Position numbers and translations under genes: made by a program. A stretch of 64,000 nucleotides of DNA, taken from positions 205,812 through 269,811 of the forward strand of contig JJOH01000016.1 in NCBI GenBank assembly GCA_000696115.1, written 5' to 3'. The stretch comes from Streptomyces olindensis (lineage in GTDB: Bacteria > Actinomycetota > Actinomycetes > Streptomycetales > Streptomycetaceae). Position 1 is the stretch's first letter. Every line of letters starts with the position of its first letter. A model generated the notes under the pieces. That model worked only from the letters and a program-made list of their open reading frames with translations. It searched no databases and was not told the DNA's origin. Shown here one piece after another: positions 38,624 through 46,946 of the stretch.

Positions 38624-39250
38624 ATGACTGACGGGGTCGAGCCGGGGACCGTACGTCCCGGCGGGCGCACGGCGCGGGTGCGGGAGGCGGTGCTGCGGGC
38701 GGCCGAGGACGCCCTGACCGAGCAGGGCTTCACCGGGCTGGACCTGGCCGACGTCGCGCGCCGCGCCCAGGTGGGCAAGACGACCGTCTACCGCCGCTGG
38801 GGAACAGTGACGGGCCTGGTGGCCGACCTCTTGCAGGACATGGCCGAGCAGTCGGCGCCGCGCAGCGAGACCGGTTCGCTGCTCGGCGACCTGACGGCCA
38901 ACGCCCGGCTCGTCCAGCGGACCCTGACGGATCCCCGCCAAGGCGCGCTGTTCAAGGCGCTGATCGCCGCCGCCACCGGTGACGTGAAGACGGCCGCGGC
39001 ACTGCACCGCTTCTACGACATCCGCGTCAGGGAGTGGGCCCCCTGCGTCCGGCAGGCCGTCGAACGGGGTGAGGTGCCCGAGGGCACGGACCCGCACGAC
39101 GTGATCCGGGCCGTCTCCGCTCCGCTCTACTACCACCTGCTCATCAGTGGCGGCCGACTCGACGAGCCCACGGCCGACCGGGCCGCCGAGGCGGCGGCGA
39201 TGGCGGCCCGGGCGGGGGTGTTCGTACGGGTCGGGGGGAAGCATGCGTAG
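38624..39250 (+). CDS. TetR-family repressor
   Basis: The 208-residue protein has an N-terminal DNA-binding domain, REAVLRAAEDALTEQGFTGLDLADVARRAQVGKTTVYRRWGTVTGLVADLL, and a TetR_C effector domain. An AGGAG site precedes the ATG at 38624. The adjacent divergent aldo/keto reductase and the palindrome between them suggest a local repressor whose ligand may be a substrate of the reductase. No regulated transport gene is nearby. Confidence 0.88.
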   Translation: MTDGVEPGTVRPGGRTARVREAVLRAAEDALTEQGFTGLDLADVARRAQVGKTTVYRRWGTVTGLVADLLQDMAEQSAPRSETGSLLGDLTANARLVQRTLTDPRQGALFKALIAAATGDVKTAAALHRFYDIRVREWAPCVRQAVERGEVPEGTDPHDVIRAVSAPLYYHLLISGGRLDEPTADRAAEAAAMAARAGVFVRVGGKHA

Positions 39251-39279
39251 TCGGCGGGTCTTTGGCGGGCGGCGGCCTT

Positions 39280-39357
39280 CAGCGCACCCAGCCCCGTCAG
39301 CGCACGCAGCCCCGCACTCAGCGCCGTCAGCGCACGCAGCCCCGCACTCAGCCCCGT
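39280..39357. repeat. Tandem repeat, 30-bp unit
   Basis: Two 30-base units (39298-39327 and 39328-39357, one mismatch) follow an 18-base partial unit (39280-39297). The unit begins cagcgcacgcagccccgcac. It lies between the TetR stop and the stop of the winged-helix gene, with no gene in it. Confidence 0.9.
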
Positions 39358-39388
39358 CTGTGCCGAGCCCGTAAGTACCCCCGGCCCG

Positions 39389-40573
39389 TCAACCCGTCGC
39401 CAGTTCCTTCTCCAGCGGTGTGCGGAAGCGCGGGGTGATTCTGGTCGTCCCCAGCCATCCGCTCAGCCGCTCCGCCGCTGTCTCGATCGCCGTGCGGGCC
39501 TCCCGGCCGACGCCCTCCTCGTCGAGGATCCGCCAGGTGATCTCCCCGTCGGGCCGCTGGGCCCAGCCGCCGATCACCCGGCCGTTCCACCACACCGTCG
39601 GCCCGACGTTGCCGCTGCGGTCGAACAGCTGCGGCCGCAGCTCCGGCGCCAGGTACCAGTCGCGCTGCTGCCATCCCATCGCCGTCGGGTCGAGACCGGG
39701 CAGCAGGGCGGCCCAGGGCTCGTCCGGCGCGGACACCGGGTCGACGTCCTCCCCGGCCACGAACCCCGGGCCCTCGTCCAGCGTCACCGGCCGCGCCCCG
39801 CACGCCGCCAGCGCCCTGCGGACGTCCGTCACACGCCACCCCGTCCACCACTTGAGGTCGGCCTCCGTCGCCGGACCGCACGCGGCGAGCCACCGCCCCA
39901 GCAGCTCCGCCTGCGCCTCGGCGGCGTCCAGCTCGGGATGCTCGGGGGCCACGGCCCAGCGGAACTGGCTGGACGTCCAGGAGCCGAGCGGCCGACCGCG
40001 GACGACCTTGCCCTCGACGCCGAGCACCTTCAGCAGCCGGGTCGAGACCGTGTGCAGACCCTCGTAGCTCTTGCCGGCCGCGTAGACGAACTGCTCGCGC
40101 AGCCGGGGCTCGTCCTGGGCGAGTTCGGCGGCCGTCGCCTGCCCACGCCGGGCGAGTGCCGCCAGCGTCGACTCCTCGACCTCCTTCAGCCAGGCCGCGT
40201 CCGGCGCCCCGCCCGCGGCCATGTCCTTGAGGAGCGCGGCCCGCTCCCGGGCGGCGACCGCCAGCCCGGTCGAGGCGTGCACGACGGCGGTGAGGCCGGT
40301 GGGGAAGACGAACACGGTGTGCCGCATGCCGTGCATCCGCACCAGGGAACGGTCCTCGTACAGCGCGCGTCCGGTCTCGTCCACCGTCTTCGCCGGGTCG
40401 GCGAGCCGCGCGCCCACGGCCAGGTACACCGTCGCCGGGTCCGTGCCGTGCAGGGCGACGAGCGCGTCGGCGACCTCCTCGGGCGTCCCCGCCCTGGCCT
40501 GTCGGGCCAGCCGCTGCCGCAGCGCGAGCCGCGCCCGCCGCTCCGGCACGCCGATGTACCGCTCCGCCCCCAT
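39389..40573 (-). CDS. Winged-helix protein of the HTH_42/AlkZ-like DNA glycosylase family
   Basis: The 394-residue protein has the tandem winged-helix layout of HTH_42 proteins, related to the AlkZ/YcaQ DNA glycosylases: RQRLARQARAGTPEEVADALVALHGTDPATVYLAVGARL, RMHGMRHTVFVFP, TSSQFRWAVAPEHPELDAAEAQ and AMGWQQRDWYLAPELRPQLFDRSGNVGPTVWWNGRVIGGW. The QxQ/QxD catalytic motif of AlkZ is not clearly assigned. Start at ATG 40573 follows GGAGG. A role in DNA repair or DNA binding is possible but not shown. Confidence 0.72.
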   Translation of the reverse strand: MGAERYIGVPERRARLALRQRLARQARAGTPEEVADALVALHGTDPATVYLAVGARLADPAKTVDETGRALYEDRSLVRMHGMRHTVFVFPTGLTAVVHASTGLAVAARERAALLKDMAAGGAPDAAWLKEVEESTLAALARRGQATAAELAQDEPRLREQFVYAAGKSYEGLHTVSTRLLKVLGVEGKVVRGRPLGSWTSSQFRWAVAPEHPELDAAEAQAELLGRWLAACGPATEADLKWWTGWRVTDVRRALAACGARPVTLDEGPGFVAGEDVDPVSAPDEPWAALLPGLDPTAMGWQQRDWYLAPELRPQLFDRSGNVGPTVWWNGRVIGGWAQRPDGEITWRILDEEGVGREARTAIETAAERLSGWLGTTRITPRFRTPLEKELATG

Positions 40574-40661
40574 GCCCGCCTCCACTCGCCGCGTCCTCCG
40601 ACCCGATCACATCATCGCGGACACCACTGACAATCGACCGCGACCGGCCCGCCGCGCTCCC

Positions 40662-42293
40662 TCAGCCGTACCGCTCCATCAGCCCCGTCACGTACGTCTC
40701 CAGCCGCCCGCCCAGCACCTCCGGAGTCAGGTCGGTCCGCCCCAGTTCCCGCCACGGGCCCGCGAGCTTCGCCGCGTCCGGGGCGTAGGCCAGGGCGTCG
40801 AGCAGCCGCCAGTACAAGTGGTCGGGGCCCTCGGCCAGGCGCCTGCCGCCCCGCGCCGCGTAGCGCTCCCCGAAGCCGAGGCCGTACTCCGCGCCGTACA
40901 GCAGCGCGAGCGCCGTCGAGCAGTGGGCGACGTCCAGGTCGGCGGGGCCCCAGGAGGTCTCCACCCAGTCGACGACACCGCTGATCCGCAGCCCGGCCCC
41001 GGTGCCCGTGAACAGCACGTTCCCGGGGTGGAAGTCCCGGTGCAGGAAACAGCCGTCGTACGGCGGAGGGTCGCGGCGGATCACCTCCACGGCCCGTTCC
41101 CACAGCGCGCCTTGTGGCGCGGCCACCCGCTCCGGGGACGTCCAGGCCTGGTACGGTCGCGGCCGCTCCTCGGGAACGACCCGGTGGATCCGGGCCAGCT
41201 GAGCCGCCAGCAGGTCCACCCGCGCGTCGAGTTCCCCCTCGTCGACCCGGACCCGCCCCGGCAGCACCGACATCAGCAGGGACGGGTGGTCGCAGTGCTC
41301 GCCGGTCGCGTCCACGCCGATCAACTCGGCGGCCGGCACACCCTCCTGCCCCGCCAGCAGCGTGAGGATCCCCGCCTCGCGGGCCAGCAGCCCGGGCGCG
41401 TGCCGCCGGAAGAAGGGCTGCACGAAGCTCCGCAGCGCCAGCTCGGTGCCGTCGTCGAGGGTGAGCCGCCGCAGCTGCGCGCTCCAGCCGCCCGTCAGGA
41501 AAGTGGACGTGGCGACCGTACGGCCCTCGGGGAGCTGTTCGGCCACCCACGCGCGCGTGGCCGTCCAGCCCTGCTCGCCGAGCCCGGTCAGGACGGCGGA
41601 GGCGAACTCCCGCCGGTCGTGGGGACGGTCGCGGAACCACAGGCCCAACCGGTGCTCCGCCTCGGGGAGTTGCCAGTGGGTGAACTGGGCGCGCCGGGCC
41701 AGCGCCGCCGAGACGGCCTCGGTCACGGCGGGCGGGATGACCTCGTCCGTGCCCGGCACCGCGAGCACCGCCCGCCCCTCGTACGCCCGCAGCACCTCCA
41801 GCGCGGGCGCCGCACGCCAGCTCCCGGGCCGGCGGATGATCGCGCTGAACCGCCCGTCGCCGTCGCCGAACGGCACGTCCCACGCCTCGGCCGCGTACAC
41901 CGCCGGAGCGCACAGCCCCAGGGCCGCCACCCGGTCCCCGTAGTGCCGGACGAGATCGGCCACGGTCTGGCCGCTCATGCTGAACCCGACCAGGACCAGC
42001 GGCCCGTCCACGCGCGCGCGTGCGTCGATGACGGACACGGCCTGCTCGAAGCGGCGGCGCAGGCTCGACTCCCGCAGCGCTCCGGTGCTCTCCCCGTGCC
42101 CCGAGAAGTCGAAGGCGAGGGCGCGGCAGCCGAGTGCGGCGAACTCCTCCAGCCACGGCACCAGCCGCTCCTTGCTGCCGTTGCCCGCGCCGTGCAGCAG
42201 TACGACGGTCGTCCTGGCCGGTTCACCGCCGCCGACCAGCCCGCTGAGGCGTTCACCGTCGACGTCGTGCGTGAAGGGGATCGGCTCGCTCAT
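40662..42293 (-). CDS. Fused alpha/beta hydrolase and aminoglycoside-type phosphotransferase
   Basis: The 543-residue protein has two domains. Residues 1-235 are an alpha/beta hydrolase: VVLLHGAGNGS, GFSMSG with Ser105 (a G-x-S-x-S variant), GTDEVIP (Asp183) and EAEHRLG (His214). Residues 255-543 are an APH-type kinase: HRDFHPGNVLF with Asp420 and VVDWVETSWGPADLDVAHC with Asp442. A single polypeptide may hydrolyse one substrate and phosphorylate a product or another small molecule. The start (42293, or the ATG at 42305) has no clear RBS. Confidence 0.78.
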   Translation of the reverse strand: MSEPIPFTHDVDGERLSGLVGGGEPARTTVVLLHGAGNGSKERLVPWLEEFAALGCRALAFDFSGHGESTGALRESSLRRRFEQAVSVIDARARVDGPLVLVGFSMSGQTVADLVRHYGDRVAALGLCAPAVYAAEAWDVPFGDGDGRFSAIIRRPGSWRAAPALEVLRAYEGRAVLAVPGTDEVIPPAVTEAVSAALARRAQFTHWQLPEAEHRLGLWFRDRPHDRREFASAVLTGLGEQGWTATRAWVAEQLPEGRTVATSTFLTGGWSAQLRRLTLDDGTELALRSFVQPFFRRHAPGLLAREAGILTLLAGQEGVPAAELIGVDATGEHCDHPSLLMSVLPGRVRVDEGELDARVDLLAAQLARIHRVVPEERPRPYQAWTSPERVAAPQGALWERAVEVIRRDPPPYDGCFLHRDFHPGNVLFTGTGAGLRISGVVDWVETSWGPADLDVAHCSTALALLYGAEYGLGFGERYAARGGRRLAEGPDHLYWRLLDALAYAPDAAKLAGPWRELGRTDLTPEVLGGRLETYVTGLMERYG

Positions 42294-42334
42294 ACGGCCA
42301 TTCATTCACGCGGCGCGGGCCCGTGAGCGGCCGA

Positions 42335-42919
42335 TCACAAACCCGGTGCTCCCCACACGGGGAACCAGCGGCCCAGGTCCTGCTCGATCGTCAGGTCGTC
42401 GGCGAGCGCGGCCCGCGCCTGGAGCTCCAGCGCGTTGTCGCGCCGCTGCGCCTCGCCGGGCAGGGGCGCGAACGGGTAGAACGTGCCGCGCTTGTAGAGG
42501 TAGACCAGCGCGAGCCGCCGCCCCGACCGGTCCCGGAAACCGGCCAGTGAGCACAGCAGTTGGGGGCCGAACCCGTTGACCTCCATCTGGCTGTTGACGG
42601 CGTGCAGGTCGTTCACGAGCGACACGAGTTGGTCGGGGGCGCGGTGCGAGACCAGCCAGGAGTAGCCGTAGTCGTCCTGGGTCAGCCGCACCGGCGGGCC
42701 GTCGCGGTCGGTGTCGGCGTCCAGCAGGGCCTGCACCTCGCGGTGGGTCTGCTCGAAGGCCGCGCCCTCGACGGTGGCGAAGCACACCGCGCCCTGCCCG
42801 GTCGGGGTGAAGCCCGCGGCGGCCTCCAGGGTCACGGCCGCCGACGGCAGCGCGAAGAGCCGGTCGAGATCCGCCTCGACCGGCTTGCTCCGGCCGAGCA
42901 GGATGTCCAGCAGCCCCAT
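42335..42919 (-). CDS. pspAB: PspA-associated protein PspAB
   Basis: The 194-residue protein starts MGLLDILLGRSKPVEADLDRLFALPSAAVTLEA. This matches the PspAB family, found next to htpX in Streptomyces and tied to the PspA membrane-stress system in actinobacteria (literature knowledge). The gene lies seven bases downstream of htpX. It probably helps membrane-stress handling together with HtpX. Start at ATG 42919; it ends about 40 bases before the next gene on the same strand. Confidence 0.8.
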   Translation of the reverse strand: MGLLDILLGRSKPVEADLDRLFALPSAAVTLEAAAGFTPTGQGAVCFATVEGAAFEQTHREVQALLDADTDRDGPPVRLTQDDYGYSWLVSHRAPDQLVSLVNDLHAVNSQMEVNGFGPQLLCSLAGFRDRSGRRLALVYLYKRGTFYPFAPLPGEAQRRDNALELQARAALADDLTIEQDLGRWFPVWGAPGL

Positions 42920-42926
42920 GCTCCGC

Positions 42927-43844
42927 TCACACTCCTCCGGGTGACGCCGCCTCGCCCAGCTCGGCGGAGATCCGGCCCAGCTGGTCGAGCCGCTCCTGAA
43001 GGCTCGGGTGGGTCGAGAAGAGCCGTGCGATGCCGGGCTCGCGGCCCAGCGCCGGCGTGAAGTAGAACGCGTTGAAGGCCTGGGCCGTGCGCAGGTCCTT
43101 CGTCGGGATCCGGGCGATGTTGCCGGAGACCTTGGTGAGCGCGGACGCCAGCGCCGAGGGCCGACCGGTGAGCTGGGCCGCCGCCCGGTCCGCGGCCAGT
43201 TCCCGGTACCGCGACAGGGCCCGGATCAGCAGGAAGCTGATCGCGTACACGGCGGCCGACACGCCCATCACCGCGGCGAAGACGGCGGCCGTGTTCTGGT
43301 CCCTGCGGCCCCCGCCGAACACCTGCGAGTAGAACGCGAACCGGACGATCAGCCCCGCGAGCACACCCAGGAACGAGGCGATGGTGATCACGGCGACGTC
43401 CTTGTGCGCCACGTGGGACAACTCGTGCGCGAGGACGCCCTCCAGCTCGGCCGGCTCCAGTCGCCTGAGCAGCCCGGTCGTCACGCAGACCACGGCGTGG
43501 TCGGGGTTCCGCCCGGTCGCGAACGCGTTCGGCATGTCCATATCGGACACGGCCACCACCGGCTTGGGCATGTCCGCGAGGGCGCACATCCGGTCGATCA
43601 CCGCGTGCAGCTCGGGGAACTCCTCACGCTCCACGACCCGGCCGCGCATGGCGTACAGCGCGATCCGGTCCGAGAACCAGTACTGCGCGCCGAGCAGCGC
43701 CGCCGCGACCACCACGACCAGCACCCACGACTTCAGCAGCACGACCAACGCGGCGACGAACCCCACGTACACCAGACCGAGCAGGAACAGCGTGATCCCC
43801 ATACGGGTGGTCAACCGCCGGTCACTCCGAAAGCGGCTGTGCAT
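42927..43844 (-). CDS. htpX: Membrane metalloprotease HtpX
   Basis: The 305-residue protein has four membrane segments, the first pair at about 16-36 and 39-54, and the zinc motif HELSH (His140-Glu141-x-x-His144) in GVLAHELSHVAHKDVAVI. Further signatures include NAFATGRNPDHAVVCVTTGLLRRL and RELAADRAAAQLTG, where the third zinc ligand Glu lies. HtpX degrades misfolded membrane proteins. The ATG at 43844 follows a GGGGTG site. It is transcribed with pspAB, as in other Streptomyces. Confidence 0.93.
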   Translation of the reverse strand: MHSRFRSDRRLTTRMGITLFLLGLVYVGFVAALVVLLKSWVLVVVVAAALLGAQYWFSDRIALYAMRGRVVEREEFPELHAVIDRMCALADMPKPVVAVSDMDMPNAFATGRNPDHAVVCVTTGLLRRLEPAELEGVLAHELSHVAHKDVAVITIASFLGVLAGLIVRFAFYSQVFGGGRRDQNTAAVFAAVMGVSAAVYAISFLLIRALSRYRELAADRAAAQLTGRPSALASALTKVSGNIARIPTKDLRTAQAFNAFYFTPALGREPGIARLFSTHPSLQERLDQLGRISAELGEAASPGGV

Positions 43845-43942
43845 CTGCATCACCCCGCAGCTCACGCACTCGTCCCACTGCCAGTGTGCACCCGGGCCCG
43901 CCCATGAACGGGTCGTGATCGCCCCCAGGACCGGCAAAGACG

Positions 43943-44314
43943 TCAGACGCCGTCGGCGACCGCGTAGCCGGGCACCGACGGCCACCGCACGGTCAGCACC
44001 ACCGACTCCTCCTCCGCGCACCACGAGTGGTCGACTCCGCGCCCCCACACCACGTAGTCACCCTGCTGCTCCAGGAGAACACTGCGCCCGGGGAGTTCGA
44101 CGCGGAAACGCCCGCTGATCAGGACCAGGAGCGCCGTCCGCTCCTCACCCCGCACCCACCGCGAACGCTCGTCGCCCCGCGGGTGCACCCCCCACTTGAT
44201 CTCCACGGCCTCACTGTGGCGCGGATCCCCGACGCCCTTGAAATGCCCCAGCAGCCATCCCCGGTCGAGCGCCGCGTCCCGCCCCGCGTTGCCCACGTAC
44301 ACGCTGTCGTCCAC
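43943..44314 (-). CDS. Cupin-fold protein, hypothetical
   Basis: The 123-residue protein has a cupin core: GHFKGVGDPRHSEAVEIKWGVHPRGDERSRWVRGEERTALLVLISGRFRVELPGRSVLLEQQGDYVVWGRGVDHSW. The first cupin motif (G-x5-HxH) is degraded, with only one His (GVHPRGD), so metal binding is uncertain. The product may be a signal-binding or isomerase-like protein. It is separated from its neighbours by about 50 and 98 bases. The ATG at 44314 is chosen; the RBS is weak. Confidence 0.7.
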   Translation of the reverse strand: MDDSVYVGNAGRDAALDRGWLLGHFKGVGDPRHSEAVEIKWGVHPRGDERSRWVRGEERTALLVLISGRFRVELPGRSVLLEQQGDYVVWGRGVDHSWCAEEESVVLTVRWPSVPGYAVADGV

Positions 44315-44362
44315 GGGGGCGGACGCTAGCAGCCGCTGCCGGTCAGGGCCCGGGCCGGTCGC

Positions 44363-44623
44363 CTAGTACGGGGCCCGGAAGTTGATGTACCCGAGCAGTA
44401 CGATCAGCGCCGCCACGCAGCCGAGCACCACGGCCGTCGACACCCAGGAGGACCGGCGGCGCGAACCCACGTGCTCCGGGTCGGGGCGGAACGGCACGGG
44501 TCCGGGCGGGTTGTCCTTCCAGCGGGCGGCGAGCATGCGGGCACGGGCCGAGGGCTCCTTGTGCTCGGCGCTGTCCGCCCATCCGAGGTCGAACTCCCGC
44601 TCGTCGTCGTGCCGTTCGGACAT
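44363..44623 (-). CDS. Small single-pass membrane protein, hypothetical
   Basis: The 86-residue protein has a charged N-terminal part (MSERHDDEREFDLGWADSAEHKEPSARARMLAARWKDNPPG...) and one hydrophobic helix near the C-terminus (STAVVLGCVAALIVLLGYINF, about 62-82). No signal peptide. This tail-anchored layout is conserved beside glnA in several Streptomyces; the function is unknown. A GAGAGG-type site precedes the ATG at 44623. It is downstream of glnA, past the glnA terminator. Confidence 0.72.
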   Translation of the reverse strand: MSERHDDEREFDLGWADSAEHKEPSARARMLAARWKDNPPGPVPFRPDPEHVGSRRRSSWVSTAVVLGCVAALIVLLGYINFRAPY

Positions 44624-44708
44624 CCCCGTCAGCCTCTCTCGAACAACCGTGTCAGTACCGATGATCCCCTGTCCGGCGCCGTCTGTGAAGCGGGATCCGG
44701 GCAAACGA

Positions 44709-44745
44709 CGGTGCCCCCGCCTCCGGGAGGGAGACGGGGGCACCG
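44709..44745 (-). terminator. Terminator after glnA
   Basis: CGGTGCCCCCG (44709-44719) pairs with CGGGGGCACCG (44735-44745). It starts about 20 bases after the glnA stop on the reverse strand and probably ends its transcript. Confidence 0.8.
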
Positions 44746-44766
44746 CGGGTACGACGGGAGCGTCGA

Positions 44767-46176
44767 TCACACGTCGAAGTACAGCTCGAACTCGTGCGGG
44801 TGCGGACGCAGCTGCAGCGGCGCGATCTCGTTCGTGCGCTTGTAGTCGATCCACGTCTCGATCAGGTCCGGCGTGAACACGTCGCCCTGGAGGAGGAACT
44901 CGTGGTCGGCCTCGAGGGAGTCGAGGACGGCCGGGAGCGAGGTCGGGACCTGCGGGACGCCCGCGTGCTCCTCGGGAGCCAGCTCGTACAGGTCCTTGTC
45001 GATCGGCTCGGCCGGCTCGATCTTGTTCTTGATGCCGTCCAGGCCCGCGAGCAGCAGCGCCGAGAAGGCCAGGTACGGGTTGCCGGAGGAGTCGGGCGCG
45101 CGGAACTCGACGCGCTTGGCCTTCGGGTTCGAGCCCGTGATCGGGATACGCATCGCGGCGGAGCGGTTGCGCTGCGAGTAGACCAGGTTGACCGGGGCCT
45201 CGAAGCCGGGGACCAGGCGGTGGTACGAGTTCACCGTCGGGTTGGTGAAGGCCAGCAGCGACGGGGCGTGCTTGAGGATGCCGCCGATGTAGTAGCGGGC
45301 GGTGTCCGACAGGCCCGCGTAACCGGCCTCGTCGTAGAAGAGCGGGGAGCCGCCCGACCACAGCGACTGGTGGACGTGCATGCCCGAGCCGTTGTCACCG
45401 AAGATCGGCTTCGGCATGAAGGTCGCGGTCTTGCCGTTCTTCCACGCCACGTTCTTCACGATGTACTTGAAGAGCTGGAGGTCGTCGGCGGCGGCGAGCA
45501 GCGTGTTGAACTTGTAGTTGATCTCGGCCTGGCCGGCGGTGCCCACCTCGTGGTGCTGGCGCTCGACCTTCAGGCCGGCCCGCTCCAGCTCCAGGGAGAT
45601 CTCGGCACGCAGGTCGGCGAAGTGGTCGACCGGCGGGACCGGGAAGTAGCCGCCCTTGTAGCGGACCTTGTAACCACGGTTGTCCTCCAGGGCGCCGGTG
45701 TTCCAGGCACCCGCCTCGGAGTCGATGTGGTAGAAGGACTCGTTCGCGCTGGTCGCGAAGCGGACGGAGTCGAAGACGTAGAACTCGGCCTCGGGACCGA
45801 AGTACGCCGTGTCGGCGATCCCGGTGGAGGCGAGGTAGGCCTCGGCCTTCTTCGCCACGTTGCGCGGGTCACGGGAGTACTGCTCGCCCGTGATCGGGTC
45901 GTGGATGAAGAAGTTGATGTTCAGCGTCTTGTCACGGCGGAACGGGTCGACCCGGGCGGTCGACAGGTCCGCGCGCAGCGCCATGTCGGACTCGTGAATG
46001 GCCTGGAAACCCCGGATCGAGGATCCGTCGAAGGCGAGCTCGTCGTCCGGGTCGAACGCGTCGACAGGCACCGTGAAGTGCTGCATCACGCCCGGGAGGT
46101 CGCAGAAGCGGACGTCGATGAACTTGACGTCCTCGTCCGCGATGAACTTCTTGGCCTCGTCGGCGTTCTGGAACAT
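44767..46176 (-). CDS. glnA: Type I glutamine synthetase GlnA
   Basis: The 469-residue enzyme has the length of Streptomyces GlnA. It starts MFQNADEAKKFIADEDVKFIDVRF (AGGAGG site before ATG 46176). GS-I signatures are complete: DPTxxR-type and FDGSSIRGFQ at the start, TATFMPKPIFGDNGSGMHVHQS, and the NRSAAMRIP loop. Tyr397 in DKDLYELAPEE is the adenylylation site, modified by GlnE encoded in this window. It is the main ammonia-assimilating enzyme. Two GlnR boxes lie upstream. The RDD membrane protein gene is divergent from it. Confidence 0.97.
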   Translation of the reverse strand: MFQNADEAKKFIADEDVKFIDVRFCDLPGVMQHFTVPVDAFDPDDELAFDGSSIRGFQAIHESDMALRADLSTARVDPFRRDKTLNINFFIHDPITGEQYSRDPRNVAKKAEAYLASTGIADTAYFGPEAEFYVFDSVRFATSANESFYHIDSEAGAWNTGALEDNRGYKVRYKGGYFPVPPVDHFADLRAEISLELERAGLKVERQHHEVGTAGQAEINYKFNTLLAAADDLQLFKYIVKNVAWKNGKTATFMPKPIFGDNGSGMHVHQSLWSGGSPLFYDEAGYAGLSDTARYYIGGILKHAPSLLAFTNPTVNSYHRLVPGFEAPVNLVYSQRNRSAAMRIPITGSNPKAKRVEFRAPDSSGNPYLAFSALLLAGLDGIKNKIEPAEPIDKDLYELAPEEHAGVPQVPTSLPAVLDSLEADHEFLLQGDVFTPDLIETWIDYKRTNEIAPLQLRPHPHEFELYFDV

Positions 46177-46272
46177 CCAGCTCCTCCTACTCCCGACCGT
46201 CCCGCCGGGGTGGTAGTTCGTTCGTGCGGCCAGTGCGGGTGGCACACGCTGACCTCGACCCTAGGGACGGGT

Positions 46273-46312
46273 GATTTCTCTGGCGTGACCCATTTGTTTC
46301 GCACAAGTTAAC
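46273..46312 (-). promoter_or_regulatory. GlnR binding sites upstream of glnA
   Basis: On the glnA strand GTTAAC-ttgtgc-GAAAC (46312-46296) and GGTCAC-gccaga-GAAAT (about 46290-46273) are two close matches to the GlnR box GTnAC-n6-GaAAC. They lie about 97-136 bases upstream of the glnA ATG, the expected distance for activation of glnA by GlnR. The first is near-perfect. Confidence 0.85.
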
Positions 46313-46386
46313 CGGCTCCCCTTCCACGGTAGCCCGGACACACCCCGCCGTGCCCTGGTCATTTACGGGCGCAGTACCGTGGACGG

Positions 46387-46854
46387 GTGGACAACAGGCA
46401 AGCACTCGGATCGTGGCTCTCCGGGCCCCGCGCGGCCGCGGAAGAGGCCGGTGTCGACTTCGGATACCGGGGCGAGCAGCTCGGTCTGCCCGAGGAGGGG
46501 CCCGGCTCGATCGCCCGCCCGGGCCGCCGCCTCGCCGCCCTGGCCGTGGACTGGGGCCTGAGTCTCCTGATCGCATACGGTCTCATCACCCAGAGCTACA
46601 ACGAGGCCGCGCAGATCTGGGCGCCGCTCATCATGTTCGCGCTGATGGTGCTCACGGTCGGTACGGTCGGCTTCACCCCGGGCAAGCGGCTCCTCGGCCT
46701 GCGCGTGCTCGCCCTGGACACCGGCCGCGTCAGCCCGTGGCGCTCCGCCCTGCGCACGGTCCTGCTCTTCCTCGCGATCCCCGCCCTGATCTGGGACCGC
46801 GACGGCCGCGGCCTGCACGACCGGCTGGCGGGCACGGTCGAGGTCCGCATCTAG
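46387..46854 (+). CDS. RDD-family membrane protein
   Basis: The 155-residue protein has RDD-family features: RPGRRLAALAVDWGLSLLIAYGLI with Arg-Asp near the first helix, then GFTPGKRLLGLRVLALDTGRVSPWRSALRTVLLF and a closing DRDGRGLHDRLAGTVEV. Three to four membrane helices are likely. RDD proteins are proposed to handle ions or act as partners of membrane enzymes, with no firm function. It starts at GTG 46387, close to a possible promoter, so its message may have a very short or no leader. Confidence 0.85.
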   Translation: MDNRQALGSWLSGPRAAAEEAGVDFGYRGEQLGLPEEGPGSIARPGRRLAALAVDWGLSLLIAYGLITQSYNEAAQIWAPLIMFALMVLTVGTVGFTPGKRLLGLRVLALDTGRVSPWRSALRTVLLFLAIPALIWDRDGRGLHDRLAGTVEVRI

Positions 46855-46890
46855 CGGACGTCACGTACCGCGACATACCGCGCACACAGA

Positions 46891-46931
46891 CGACGAAGGG
46901 GCGCCGGACCACTCCGGGCGCCCCTTCGTCG
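46891..46931. terminator. Terminator between convergent RDD and DUF4191 genes
   Basis: CGACGAAGGGGCGCC (46891-46905) pairs perfectly with GGCGCCCCTTCGTCG (46917-46931), an 11-base loop between. Serves both genes. Confidence 0.85.
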
Positions 46932-46946
46932 TACGGGTGCGGGGGA

